Positions 40,705 to 53,093 of a stretch of DNA of 64,000 nucleotides are shown here, piece after piece. The position numbers and the translations under genes were made by a program. Positions within the stretch are counted from its first letter, which is position 1, and each line of letters starts with the position of its first letter. Origin of the DNA: Salvia splendens (taxonomy: Eukaryota > Streptophyta > Magnoliopsida > Lamiales > Lamiaceae); contig NC_056039.1 in assembly GCF_004379255.2 (NCBI RefSeq), forward strand, positions 33,555,883-33,619,882, in the 5' to 3' direction. Under the pieces are notes generated by a model. That model was not told the DNA's origin and searched no databases. It saw only the letters and a program-made list of their open reading frames with translations.

Positions 40705-43700
40705 TTCCATTTGTATTTTACTTGTATTTAAATTCACTTGTTTATTGAGGTGTTGTTATTCCAATTTCATGTATAGATATTCAAAGAAAGAGTAGATGAA
40801 GTTTTAAAAAAAAGAAAGAAAATTTGGTTTCATCAATTTTATTTTTCTTTAGTTCATTTGGTGATGATAAATTCATACCTAACCTTATAAACTATTCTCA
40901 TTTGAAAAAACTTGTATGGTCAAACTATAGAGGTAATTAGTCAAATTAAAGTAAGGATTTTGATCATACTTTTTTCCAAAAGAAGAGTTCATTTTATTTG
41001 CTTTGAGTGTTAAATATTTATCAAGTTATCATATATAGACGTCTATTTTGGGCTGTGTCCAACGCATTTCATATAATTAATTTTGTTATCTCGGTTATGA
41101 CATTTTATATTTTAAACTATTTTTTGCATGTGTATAGTTTTCTCTATTAAATTTTTGCTTCATATTTAAACTTGAAGTAAATCAATGAGTTTGATGAAAA
41201 TAAAATCAATAAATTATAATGAATCTATGAGTCATCACATAGTGAATAAACTATTGCGATCATCAAAATACAAATAACATTTTCTCTTAAACACTAAAAA
41301 CCTGAATAAAATACAAATCGTTTTTTTCATTTTAAAATTTTCTGTTAAATGATCGATCCCAATAAATTTTGAAGAATGTATTAGAATAAAAACATATTTT
41401 TAAAAATCAAATCATGTAGACTACTAATTGTCAACTATGCCCAAAAAATAATGGAAAACTACTAACAAAAGTACAAAACGATAGATGTATACTTTCCAAA
41501 TATATCGGAAAACTAGGTCCACATCATTATTTCATTGAATACAAATAAACGATTAATGTTATGTCTATAACTAATAATACTAGTATTTTCATAATTAAAT
41601 ATTTATCGAATCATTTATTTTCAAATCTCAAATTAGCAATGCAGCATGTCATACTTTCACAATACCGATGGATCTCACATTATTTAATCAAGCACCGGTA
41701 AGAGAAGATCAAAGTATATATCTCTTGTAAATGAACATTGAATTACAGAATTCCATTTGCATTATTTTTTTCTCATATTTTATTTTCACAACAAACCTCT
41801 GTACACATATTTACCTACTTAAGAATTATGTATGCCACCTAACTACCGATCATTAAGAGCATTAATTTATGTTAAACAATTAACCTTGATCACAATCTTA
41901 GATTTGGTGTTTTGTACTAGAAACATCTGGACTTGTCTCCTTAATTAATTAATCTAATGACGATTTATCATGCACACTTTTCGTATACTGTCTCCATGCA
42001 GCCATACACGTATTTGCATGCAATAATCCTACGTAATTATTCAACGGTCTTCATATTCATAAATTCAACGGCATTTTGAGTACTACTATTTCATTGGGAT
42101 GAACGCAGGAAAAAATATTGGTAGTGGCTTTCATTAAGTCTATTTTCTTATTGTCATATTTTTAGCAACTTGCCATAATTACCATGAGATTTGATCAAAT
42201 TTTGATTCGTTTCGTAATTTTAATATTAGTTGAAAAAAATATGTTCAGATTTGTTGGAAATCTAACGGTGAAAAACTCTTATTGTCTACAAGTAATATAT
42301 TGTAGATGTGTTCAACAAAACAACACAAATTGCATGAATAGACGACATTATTTAACTAACCATAACGTTCACGTATGCTTTTTCAGCTGTCAAATTAGAT
42401 ACAATTATACCAAAAATATCACCGCGGGATGATTGCAAACAACCAAATTATTCGAACTGTTTTTGAATTTTCGGGGTCATAATTTGACCAAATTTCTTGA
42501 ATTTTACATTTATTTGTCCTCTTTTCTCAATTTCAGTAACCTCTAGCAATTCGTTCTTCGATAGCATCCGCGATCAAGAAAAGTTCTACATTAGAAAAAG
42601 ATGAAGAGAGTGATAGAGGGGCTAATAGCCTCTTTGTCCTTTACACGTATGTCCGACAATGCTAATATAAGTAGCTTTTTTTTAATTGAATGGTTAAGAT
42701 TAATTTTTATGCATGATATTGCATAGAATTGTTGGGATTAATAAATAATTAATCGTGGCGAAATAAAATCAAAGGGGATTAATAAGTTATTAAAAGTTTG
42801 TTGAGGGTTAATGAACACCTCATAACAGTAGAATCAGCAATTCAAAATATTCATGTTAATTAGTCTCTAAACTAATGACGTGGTGGCTAATTAGGGTAAG
42901 CCTTCTATTAAAAAATAATTACTGGTGGCAACTAATTACTTGAAGAAGCATGATTTTGCAAGAAACCCAGACTCATTTTTTCAATCCTAATGACGAAACA
43001 GAAGACTAAATTACTATTTGATACATTAATTTTCTTGATTTTCACCAATTCCTAATATAAATATTAGAATGTTATTAACACAGGGAACAAAAGTGGGACT
43101 TAATTAATTTGGTTTATTAATGAATGTTGGAGTATATAGTAATATTTTTGAGTTCATACGTTTTATAATTTTAAACTGACTACAATTTGTTTGATTATGT
43201 CTTAGTAAAAGATAAAAGTAATATATGTGTCAAACAAATTTTGACACGATAGTGAGAGTAATATTTTTAATTTAAACTAAGAAAACATTACTAATTACTT
43301 TACATATTGAAGTCAATCACGTAATTAAGACAAGGAAGCTTCCTTGGATTAAGAGTACTCTCTTTGACTTTGGGGCTACTGAAAGTACATTTTAAGATAA
43401 ATTAAATAATGTTAAAAAATTGTTTGACCAAGTTGTTTGATTTCTTTTAGAGGATCAAAATCTATTTTGTTAGCTAAGAATTAGATAAAACAGTTACCTG
43501 AAGTCTAACGGTTTTCACTTTGCTTGCTTGTCTGATTCACCCAAGTCTTGGGACTTTAGCATTACCACTACTAATGTAGTTAGCAGCGGATTCAAAACAT
43601 AATTTTTAGTAAGATTTACTAGTTGGAAATTATTTGCAATCTGAAGTAGTAAGATATTTAAATTAACATTAATAATTAAAATTGTCATTTCAGAATGTAA

Positions 43701-44133
43701 ATTTGAAAAAAAAATCAAAATGATCTTGCATCTTCTTCACTTGCTAAAAAAAATTAAATGTGCAGATTGAGTGGTGATTACATCGTTTGTAGCCAACTCT
43801 GAAGGAAAATTAGTCGTTCTTATTGTTTTTGGGGGCAACCACCCATAACAACGCTGAATATGGATAAAATTAACTTGAATTTATATAAACAATTAAGAAA
43901 ATTAGGGAGAAGCATTATTATTCATTTTTTTTATTTTCTTGGCCTTGAAAATGATCAATGAAATTTAGGATTTTGATACGCTCCGACCCCACATATGTGA
44001 TACACAAAAATTTAAATAATTTTGAAACAATGAAAATAATAGGTGAGAGTGCATGGCTGTGTTGACATGATTCATGAATCATGATTTAGATTAAAAAATT
44101 AAAACAATATTAGCAGTATACAGTCGTATATAT
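40705..44133. other. Intergenic DNA between the MYB genes, including copy 2 of the duplicated upstream block
   Basis: AT-rich, no supported ORF. From about 41770 onward it is collinear in pieces with 31400-37300 (41785-42020, 42780-42910, 43300-43560), minus the transposons inserted in copy 1. TATACTGTCTCCATGCAGCC is identical at 31658 and 41985. Confidence 0.65.
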
Positions 44134-44197
44134 GTACGTGGCCACACAGATTGCCCCAATTTGGAAACTGGGATTTTGTAGCAGGTAAATACGTGTT
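44134..44197. promoter_or_regulatory. Conserved distal block with ABRE core, copy 2
   Basis: Partner of 37398-37461, differing at two positions. TACGTGGC is at 44135-44142; the CACGTG near the other end is TACGTG here. It lies about 2.4 kb upstream of the MYB start at 46555. Confidence 0.55.
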
Positions 44198-46429
44198 AGC
44201 ATCGAACTCAAAATAGGAAATCATAAGTAAAAAATAATAATTAATCATGCATGGATATACATAATATTAGTTTTTTTTGTAAGCATGATGCCTTAATTCA
44301 TTCAAACCGTCTACCTAAATATACAATTTTATACAGTTTAAATATATATGTGTGTACAATAGTAATCTTCGATCGTATGCAGTTGTCTGGGTGAGCCACG
44401 CCAAAGATCTCATGACTAAAGTTTTGACACCAAATAGCTAAGAAAATATTTGTGATGTCACAACGTATATATATTGGTTTTAAAGTACTTATAATTTTAA
44501 GATAGAGAAAAGATCCTAGGATCATCAATTTATTGAAATAAAAATATTTGGTAATTGAAACTTTGGCTTATTGGGCTATGATTTTATTGTTTTTAACTTT
44601 GTATTTTTTTTTTTTGTTATTTGTAAATATTAAATTCTCCTGGTGGATGAGAATGACGAAGAACATTTACATGTGTTCCCTTAGTATTTTTGTTTGGGTG
44701 CTAAATCATCTTTTGTGGTGTAGGTAAATTTGTTAGTAATCCGAACTTACTTAATTAGGTTGTTGGTTTAGTTCTACATTGAATTTTTATTATTGGTTAT
44801 GTTTTGTATTGTTACTCTTTTATTAGTCAATTATTGACTCAGAGCATGCATTTCTTCAGTATAAAAAATTTATTTATGACATAACTCTTTTTATTTGTTG
44901 GTTAAATGTAATAATTTTCAATTAAAAATGCATGATTAGTCTACTAAAAAGGAGTACAAATTTCAAAATAATTCCAGAAAAAGGTAAAGAAGAGTATTTT
45001 CATGCTTGGAAGCAATTGATGAAAAATGAGACATATATGCTTATAATTGGGTAGGGGATGTAACAACCATACCAACCAATCACCCTTGTTTACAAGACTT
45101 CATGGCTTAGGTCAAATGCACTTTTTGGTCGCCACCTGTCCCAACTTATATTTACCTCTACTTCATAATCTTTTTATCTTTGGATAATCATCAAGAAATC
45201 CAGTCATGCTATTTATTTTTAAATATGAAATTGAAATCCAATTTATTAGTAAGTACATTTTTGTGTACCTTTAGTGACTTAAAAATATGGGTTTGTTACT
45301 TTATCTATTTATATGTATTAGTTATCATATTTTGTTTAGATATTTAATTGCGTGTGATATGTGCACTATCCATCATTAGATATCTATATGTAAATTTACA
45401 AATTAAATATAGTCGATATTCGATAATATATGATTAGATGAAAATGAAAACGAATAAGAAAGAGAAATTAATTTCTAGTGTGGTTTTCATCAATTAATTC
45501 AGCTACGATCATTAATTAATCAGATGGAAAATATGTCAAACTCAAAAGGAAAAAATGACATCCGTCCATTTTCTTCCATAGACTTTTCCGTCATACAAAC
45601 ACACTACGAAAAATATCAAATTAAATTGTCAATCAAAATTGCACTCTACACCGTATCTTGGCAAACGAAAATCTCATAGACTTCCCATAGTATTAGCAAT
45701 TAATATTGGATACTAAAAAATTAAACTCATGGGGTTCAGTACAAAGAAGACCATTTGAATAAAATACGAAGATGACAAATTCAAATCATAATTTGGTAGG
45801 ACAGTGGATTGCAACATTAATTTGATATTGTTTGTTTTGAGTCAAAGCCGCACAGATTTATTTTTGGATCACTCCCAAGGCCTCAAACTAATTGGGATTG
45901 GACAAGAATTACATACACCTTCCAACTTCCTTCACTCATCATATGTGGGATGAGTTTGCACCCAACAAACCTCCCCTCAAACCAAGACCACATCGGGAAC
46001 GCAGTCGACACGAACATGGGTCGTTCCAACACTGGCCCCTGGGTCATCCTGGGTCCGACTCTAACTCGAGTCCTTCAAGGTCTGACCCTAACCGGGGCTC
46101 ATCCACGCCCGAACGTAGTTAATATGGATTATCAAGTTGATTAATGGAGTTTCGTGGACAACTTGCATAGGTCTATAGTAGGATCGAGCAATCCCACTCG
46201 ACCCTACCTCCACCCATCACTGAATATCAGAATGGGCCGTCGACCGTGAAATAAAACTTTAACTTGACTATTGAATATGTAAACCGAAACACAAAAATCG
46301 ACTCAATACAAAAAAAAAGTGTGTCATCAGCTACGGACAGCACACTAGAGAGAGAGACACACGCTTAGACAGGGGACGGCGCCAATCACATTGACTTCAA
46401 TCTGTTTCATACACTGTTCCTCTTTTCTC
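44198..46429. other. Upstream region of MYB copy 2
   Basis: No gene. 45050-45190 matches 38040-38170. A GC-richer patch at 45940-46130 (CCAAGACCACATCGGGAACG, GGTCTGACCCTAACCGGGG) is unlike its surroundings, is absent from copy 1 and gives two overlapping short ORFs without recognised homology; it may be a transposon fragment. Confidence 0.55.
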
Positions 46430-46437
46430 TATAAATA
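46430..46437 (+). promoter_or_regulatory. TATA box of MYB copy 2
   Basis: TATAAATA 118 bp upstream of the ATG; the CCAAT-containing GACGGCGCCAATCACATTGAC lies about 50 bp further upstream, as in copy 1. Confidence 0.75.
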
Positions 46438-46554
46438 GCAGCCGTTTGCCCTCACTTTCAACAACAACAATACACATCTCTTACAAAACCTCATCTTCTT
46501 CTCTCTACAACTAATCATATTGTCTGAACTCTCACACTTTCTCACTCATCAACA

Positions 46555-47904
46555 ATGGGAAGAACACCTTGCTGCGACAAAAACGGACTTAAAAAGGGAC
46601 CCTGGACGCCCGAAGAAGACGAGAAGCTCAGTCGATACATCCACGCCCACGGCGCCGGAAACTGGAGAAATCTTCCCAAAAATGCTGGTATATACATATT
46701 TAGAATTTCATGTCTTTTCTTCATATTTTTATATGATTGGATTAATAAGCTATATATGTATATATATGTTATAGGTCTTCAAAGATGTGGGAAGAGTTGT
46801 CGATTGCGATGGACTAATTACTTGAGGCCAGATATCAAGAGGGGGAGATTCTCATTTGAGGAAGAAGAAACCATTATCCAGCTCCATAGTGTTCTTGGCA
46901 ACAAGTAAGATTCTCACCAAATTATCACTTTTCATCTTTTTGCAGTCAATTTTTTAAGTGTCTGAATAAATCAGAATTTGTCCAAATTTCATGATTTTTC
47001 TGGCAATTTTCCCAAAACATATAGTACTACTACGTCTTTCCCATTATAAATGTTCTACTCCAAAAAATGAAGCCTAAAAGAAAACACTAATATGTTGCAA
47101 TTTTCTTAGTTCATGCGCCTAAAAGAAAATGTGACGAATTAAATTGGACTAATAGAGTATTAAAATTTTTAAGAAATAAAAAAAGTTTTATTTTAGCCCC
47201 TCTTTTTTATTATTTTTACGCATATGTTCAGATGGTCGGCCATCGCGGCACGTCTGCCCGGGAGAACAGACAACGAGATCAAAAACTACTGGAACACCCA
47301 CATCCGTAAGCGCCTGCTCAAGATGGGGATCGACCCGGTCACCCACGCACCGCGCCTCGACTTGCTCGATCTCTCCTCCCTCCTCACCTCGCCGCAGCTC
47401 AACCTACCGAGCCTCCTCCGCCTCCAGACGCTGCTCAATCCGGAGGCGCTGAGGCTCGCCATGACCCTAGCATCAACCACCGCTGCCGCCGCCGGCAGCG
47501 GCGGCGATGATGCTCATGAGCTGCTGAATTCACACCTTCAGAATCAAATACAGGCTGCCCCACCTCTCCAAACAAATCAGTTTGAAAATACTTTCGATCA
47601 ACAAATTCCAGCAAACATCGATGATAATTCGATTCAGTATCAACCAATGTTTCAAGATAATTTGATGCCTGGCTGCGGCTACCAAATTTCGGATCAAATT
47701 AGAGCAGATTTGTCAGAAAATTCGAGTTTTCAATCGATGAACACCAACAGCAACAGCAGCTACAATTTTAACTTGGATTCGGTGTCTCTGTCTAGCTCTT
47801 CTACGCTTAACAATGGCGGTGGGGAAGATGAGAGAGAGAGTTTCTGCAGTAATCTGTTCAAGTTTGAGATTCCGGAGAGTTTGAATTTTGATGATTTCAT
47901 GTAA
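46555..47904 (+). CDS. R2R3-MYB transcription factor (subgroup 11-like: MYB41/74/102), copy 2
   Basis: Exons 46555-46687, 46775-46904 and 47232-47904 join through GT-AG introns (87 and 327 bp) to give 311 residues. The R2R3 domain is almost identical to copy 1, with the same Trp/Phe spacing and the same [21 protein letters not shown] run. The C-terminal half has diverged and carries extra Gly/Asp, Gln and Ser/Asn stretches, but keeps the end motif [16 protein letters not shown]. Intron 1 is nearly identical to intron 1 of copy 1 apart from the shorter AT run, while intron 2 is unrelated in sequence. Both copies look functional. Divergent C-termini, which carry the activation region in this family, may mean different strength or partners; that is inference. 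Confidence 0.92.
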
Positions 47905-50900
47905 ACTTAGGACTTTTTTTTTGTGTGTGTTATCTTGTTAGATTGGTTTTGATTATACAATGTTTAGAGTTCATACATTAGTGGAATTCTTTTGTGATCT
48001 ATATGTATACTTCGTTACGTTTGTATATTACACTTCAATAAAATAAATACATATATGGAGAAATTAAAGCAATAATAGGAACACAAGTCATTGAAAATAA
48101 GGTTTGGACTTTGGAGCTGGCATTTTGATTGTTTGGATGTGCATGGTATTAAACAGTATTTTAAATAATTAATCCCCTAGATAAATTTCAAAAAGGAAAT
48201 TATTGGTTATTATTACCTCCGTCCACAAAAAATAGGCAATACTATAAAGGACAGGAGTTTTAATACGCAATAAAGTAAGAGAGAGTGAGAGAAAATGTTG
48301 TGGAAGTTGTGTTAATGGACTGTGAGGTTCACATTTAAAACTTTCCATTATTAGAATTAGTCTAATTTTTGTGGACGGCCAAAAATGGTAAAATTGGTCT
48401 ATTTTTTGTGGACGAAGGTAGTATAAAATAAAATTTTATCATTATATATAATACAACATAATATAGTAAATAGTAATATTTATTACAAAAATATTGTAAC
48501 TTTAAAAGAATGTACACCAAAATGAGGAGTAACGTTTTCAACAAAAATCATTCCAAAATGATTTGAACTAGAAAATATCGTTCTATTTGCCAATTTTATA
48601 TTGCAATTTTATTTTATTTGATTTTTTAGCCGAAATCCCATTTTCAAACACTTTTTGAATTTTGGGAATGAAAACTCGTGCGTTTTACGTTTAGAAAAGC
48701 TAAGTTTTGTCTTTATATTACGTACTAACTACATTTGCACAGCAATATGAAAGGAGCATATGTTCTCAATTTGAAATTCTTTTAGATTTCTAAGTACTAC
48801 TATTTACTATCAAAAAATAAAATATTTATCTTTTTAGATTATTCAGTTACAAAATGAAACATTTTTTAAAATAAAAATATTATTATATCTATTTTTTCTT
48901 CTATCTTAAATTATATTTTCTTTATTAACTCACAAAAATTTCTTGATGAAAACCAAATATTTAATATTTATTGAGACAAAGGAAGTATAATGTAATGTTA
49001 CTAGCCTAATTTATTTTCTGAAAATTAAGTATTACTCCTCCTTCCGAGAGTACATACCAATGACAAGAGTTAATAAATATGCAAAAATCAATTAGTTGAA
49101 TTTATTTCTATATAATTACAGAGAACTCATCAATATATAATTGCTCGAAATAAATTGTACAAAATTTAATGATTGAAATTTGAGCATGTGTTATGGAGAC
49201 GACATATTTGACCGAGATTTGTGCCAATTAATATTCTTTTCCTATTTTGAGCAATTTGTGGCACACAAATTATTGTCACGATAATGATATTAAGTCCAAA
49301 AGGATATCATGTGATGATAATTGATACACATTGTGACTTTTTAGTTTTTGTCATGTATTATTAATATGTCGAAAAAATGCGGACTTATAGAGATAAGGTC
49401 CTGAGTCATGGCGTTACATATCCATTTGTAGGATTAGCTATCAAAGTTCAACACATATGGAAGAAAAACTTGCTACTAATACAAACTTCATCCACTTTTT
49501 CTACGCATTAGCATTGTTGTTGCAACACAAATCACATTTTAAGATAATGGGTTGTAATTCTCAAAATTATGCATAATGCATTGAAATTCGTAAAAATAAC
49601 TTACCATCATATAAAATATTTTATAAATTCTTCTTTTATGCAACTGCTGAAGGTGGGCTAGAAGAGTGGGCAAGGGAAAAGGGGCTGGCATTAATGAAAT
49701 TCGATCAATCTGCATGACATGTATTTACATGTGTATTATAGCAATAAAATTAAATGATAAATTTTTAATTAAAAAAAACTCACTTCTGCAGAAGCGACGT
49801 TGGAAATGCAATAAGCAAATAAAAAGAGGAAAATTGATAATATAATACTAACAAATGAGTAGAGATGGAAGAGTGCTAATTAAATAGAGGTGCTAGAAAC
49901 ATTAGTCTACGAAATAACATGTGACATATTTAGAATGCAATAAAGCTGCGAAACAGTTAAAATAGAGATACGAAAAATATAATAAATTCATATACGCTTT
50001 ATAAATAATTCATACCGCATAAAGATTTTGCGAATAAATGACCATTTATTAGATGTATTATTAATGATTATTCAACTAATGATATTAGGGTATGATCAAT
50101 TAGATTCTCAAAATCTACCATGTCAGAATTAATATAATGATTCTCAAAATATACAGTGTCGTGACTCGTGAAGCTTCTAATTACTAAAATGGGCTTTCAA
50201 TATGGGCCTCAATCTGAGATTATATGGCACTTATGATATATAGGCTTTATAAAGATCAATATCCAATTCTATTTATGAGATTGATTTTAAACTATAGAAT
50301 AATATAATTAAGTAGTAGTATTTCATAAATGATTAAATAAGTTCAAATTTAACAATCAATCAAACATAATCCATTAGATTAAATAATCGATTAGCTTGAA
50401 TTATTTTATCAACCTATTATATCACTATTTCCCTCAAAGACTCTTTCTACTTTCTTATTTTAATCTCACACCTATCTACTATATAGTACTATATCATATT
50501 TTTCCACTCCTCAACTTTATATTTTCGTAATTTATTTATAACTTTTCTATATCTCAATCACATCCTCATGTTTAAATGGTTTCATACGGCATCGCCAGAA
50601 ATTTCTCTGACGACGATAATGCAGACAGTGATTAAGAGTGTTTTTTTCCAGATGGCTCACGATTCGGAGTGGTTTTAATGCATTATGTTTTAATTTTTGT
50701 GACTTTTATTTCAATTGTATAGTTTTCAGTTGTGTAATGAAATTCATATTTTTGTTTACTTGTAAGTGATCAGCGTAATTGTAATACACCCATCACTAAA
50801 TAGGAAATAATTTAAATTACATGAATGATGAATCTTAGTAGAAATGTTTAATTGAATTGGAAATAGTTTTAGTTTTAGAAAGTACACTATTTTTGTTCAA

Positions 50901-51173
50901 TTTGGTCACGAGCCAGATAGAAAATAGACCTTCACGTCAACGTCAGCATGTTCACTTTACTGTAGGAGAGAGAGAGAGGGGAATGAACTGATAAGGAAAA
51001 AGACAGTATAAAACTGCCAAATTCCCACACACCCTTCCTTTTCTTACACCATCTTTTTCCTTGATTCTCTATCTCTACCCACCCCACGATCTTTTTTCCT
51101 ATTTTCATATTAAAATTGATAATAGATCTTGTTTATGTGGCATTAATCAAACCCCACACTTTTAATGAAACAA
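47905..51173. other. Gene-free AT-rich DNA after MYB copy 2, with one MITE
   Basis: No supported ORF over 3 kb apart from the MITE at 48216-48418. GGAATTCTTTTG and AATAAA near 48040 may belong to the MYB 3' end. TTACTCCTCCTTCCGAGAGTA near 49030 is a lone Stowaway-type end. Confidence 0.5.
48216..48418. mobile_element. Stowaway-like MITE (203 bp)
   Basis: Left CCTCCGTCCACAAAAAATAG and right CTATTTTTTGTGGACGAAGG are inverted over 20 bp with one mismatch, and TA flanks both ends. Confidence 0.9.
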
Positions 51174-51176
51174 TAA

Positions 51177-51589
51177 GGGCACCTACAATGGGGCGCCCGA
51201 TGGCACGCTCCGATGGCGTCCATCGTCCTCGGGCGCGGACGATGGCACTATTGTGGGTGCCTGCCATCGGGCGCGCCCGATGCTCACGGCCGATACATCG
51301 TCCGCGGCGTATAGCGCGGATGATAGCCTATCGTCCTCGTCATTGTGGGAGCAGCGGACGATGTCGCGATCGATAGGCTATCGTCCGCCCCATTGTGGAC
51401 TCCGCGGATGATGACACGCGGTTTGATTTTTTTATAAATACCCTTCATTTGTAAACATTTAAATTAATTAAACAAAACAATAGTATAACTGATGACGTGG
51501 CGCGCCTTAGGGCGCCCCCACTGCGGGTGGGGGTAGGAGGATAAAACTGATGACGTGGCGCGGCTTAGGGCGCCCCACTGCTAATGCTC
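51177..51589. mobile_element. Harbinger-type MITE (413 bp), very GC-rich
   Basis: Ends GGGCACCTACAATGGGGCGCCC and GGGCGCCCCACTGCTAATGCTC are inverted, and the flanks TAA (51174-51176, 51590-51592) are a perfect 3-bp duplication. Inside are repeated GATGGC, CATCGTCC and a duplicated TGATGACGTGGCGCG(C/G)CTTAGG. No transposase. Confidence 0.88.
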
Positions 51590-53093
51590 TAATCCCCAAA
51601 ATAATTAATTTAGTGCCCTTTGTTTATTTTTTTCACAAATTTTAAAATTGATTACAGGAACTATAAACTCCGATAGATTATGTCAATTCATTTCTAATCT
51701 TCCAGTCTTGTACATGACCAACATCAACTTATTTGAGAAAACATTTTTTGTTCCCGTAGTAGTATGTCCAAGAAGTTTGAGGTTTATTATTTAAAAATAA
51801 TATTAAAAAAAAATCAGACTCAACCACTAACTCACTCCACATTCTTCTATTTAATATTCTGTACATAAAGACATACAAATTGTTGTTGGAATGGAATGTT
51901 TTCTTTTTGACAATAATTGTTGTTTAATTGTTACATTTCCACAGAAAATGATAATTATTTTGAATGGAAGTGACAATTATTGATGCTAGGAACCATTAAC
52001 ATAAAGTTATTACTTGTCTAATTTAACTGTACAATAATGTTACCTGCTACTATACTATATTGATATCAAATTAAAAAGTTCTTTATAAATCGACATACCT
52101 AACATCCCTTTTCGATTCAAAAGTTAGTAAAAAGTTGCCAATATTTTATGTTCTTGGGACAGTGTGGAGACTAATAAAATACAGTAATTCTTCTCTTTTA
52201 AACTTCAGGTGTGTATGTAGGAAAACTATTTACCTTTTTATACTTTACCTGATTAACTAAAAGTGTCAAAACTATAATATAATATCACATCATATAAACG
52301 CTACATTTTTTTTAATTTCAAATAATAGTACTATAAATTATCTAAAAAAATTAGAGAATATTACTCCACTCCTCTATAATATAATATCACATCAAATTCA
52401 AAAGGAATAGAGGATCAATCGATCTCATTTGCCCATGAAAAATAAAACACTTCATTAAATTCAATCTTCCAACCCATCAACAATTCTGTACTACGATAGT
52501 TCTGCCCCTACATTCCCGAAATTAAGCATGCCTTCAATCATTCGTTCACTATCCACTAACAATGCCTTCATTATATCGAAAATCCTAATAAATCGGAATT
52601 TCACTATTGATCCATGTCATTTACATGAAGAAGATGAGCCATGAGTAAACGATTTATAATTCTTACCAAACACGAGATGTATGTATGCCACATTGCTTCC
52701 ATCTATTAAAATCAACGACGACTTTCTTCATTGTGTTCGTGTTCGATGCCAAGTTTGATTACCTAGCCTAGCCGTCACTATTAGCTAAATAATCCCCCTC
52801 TCTCCTTTGTCTCCTCTGTTTCTGTATTCATATTTCTTCTTCCATAGTAAAAAAGCATGCCCACAATTCCGAGTCAGTTCAAAAATCCCTTTTCCTATTT
52901 CAAGTAAAACGCACCTCACAACTTTCTCTCTCTACGTCCTTCAACCTCCTCATTTCCAGCTAAAATCCCCATCGATTGAAGCTCCATTTCCCCAAAAAAC
53001 CCAAAATCAACAAGAACAAATCCCTCTCCCCCACAAAAATCACAAAATCAATCCGACTGAAAACCTAATTGAAACCCCCAATCACACTTCCCA
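51590..53093. other. Upstream region of the GPI-anchored protein gene
   Basis: AT-rich, no gene. Pyrimidine-rich CTTTCTCTCTCTACGTCCTTC near 52920 is typical of a plant 5' untranslated leader. A clear TATA box was not found. Confidence 0.45.
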
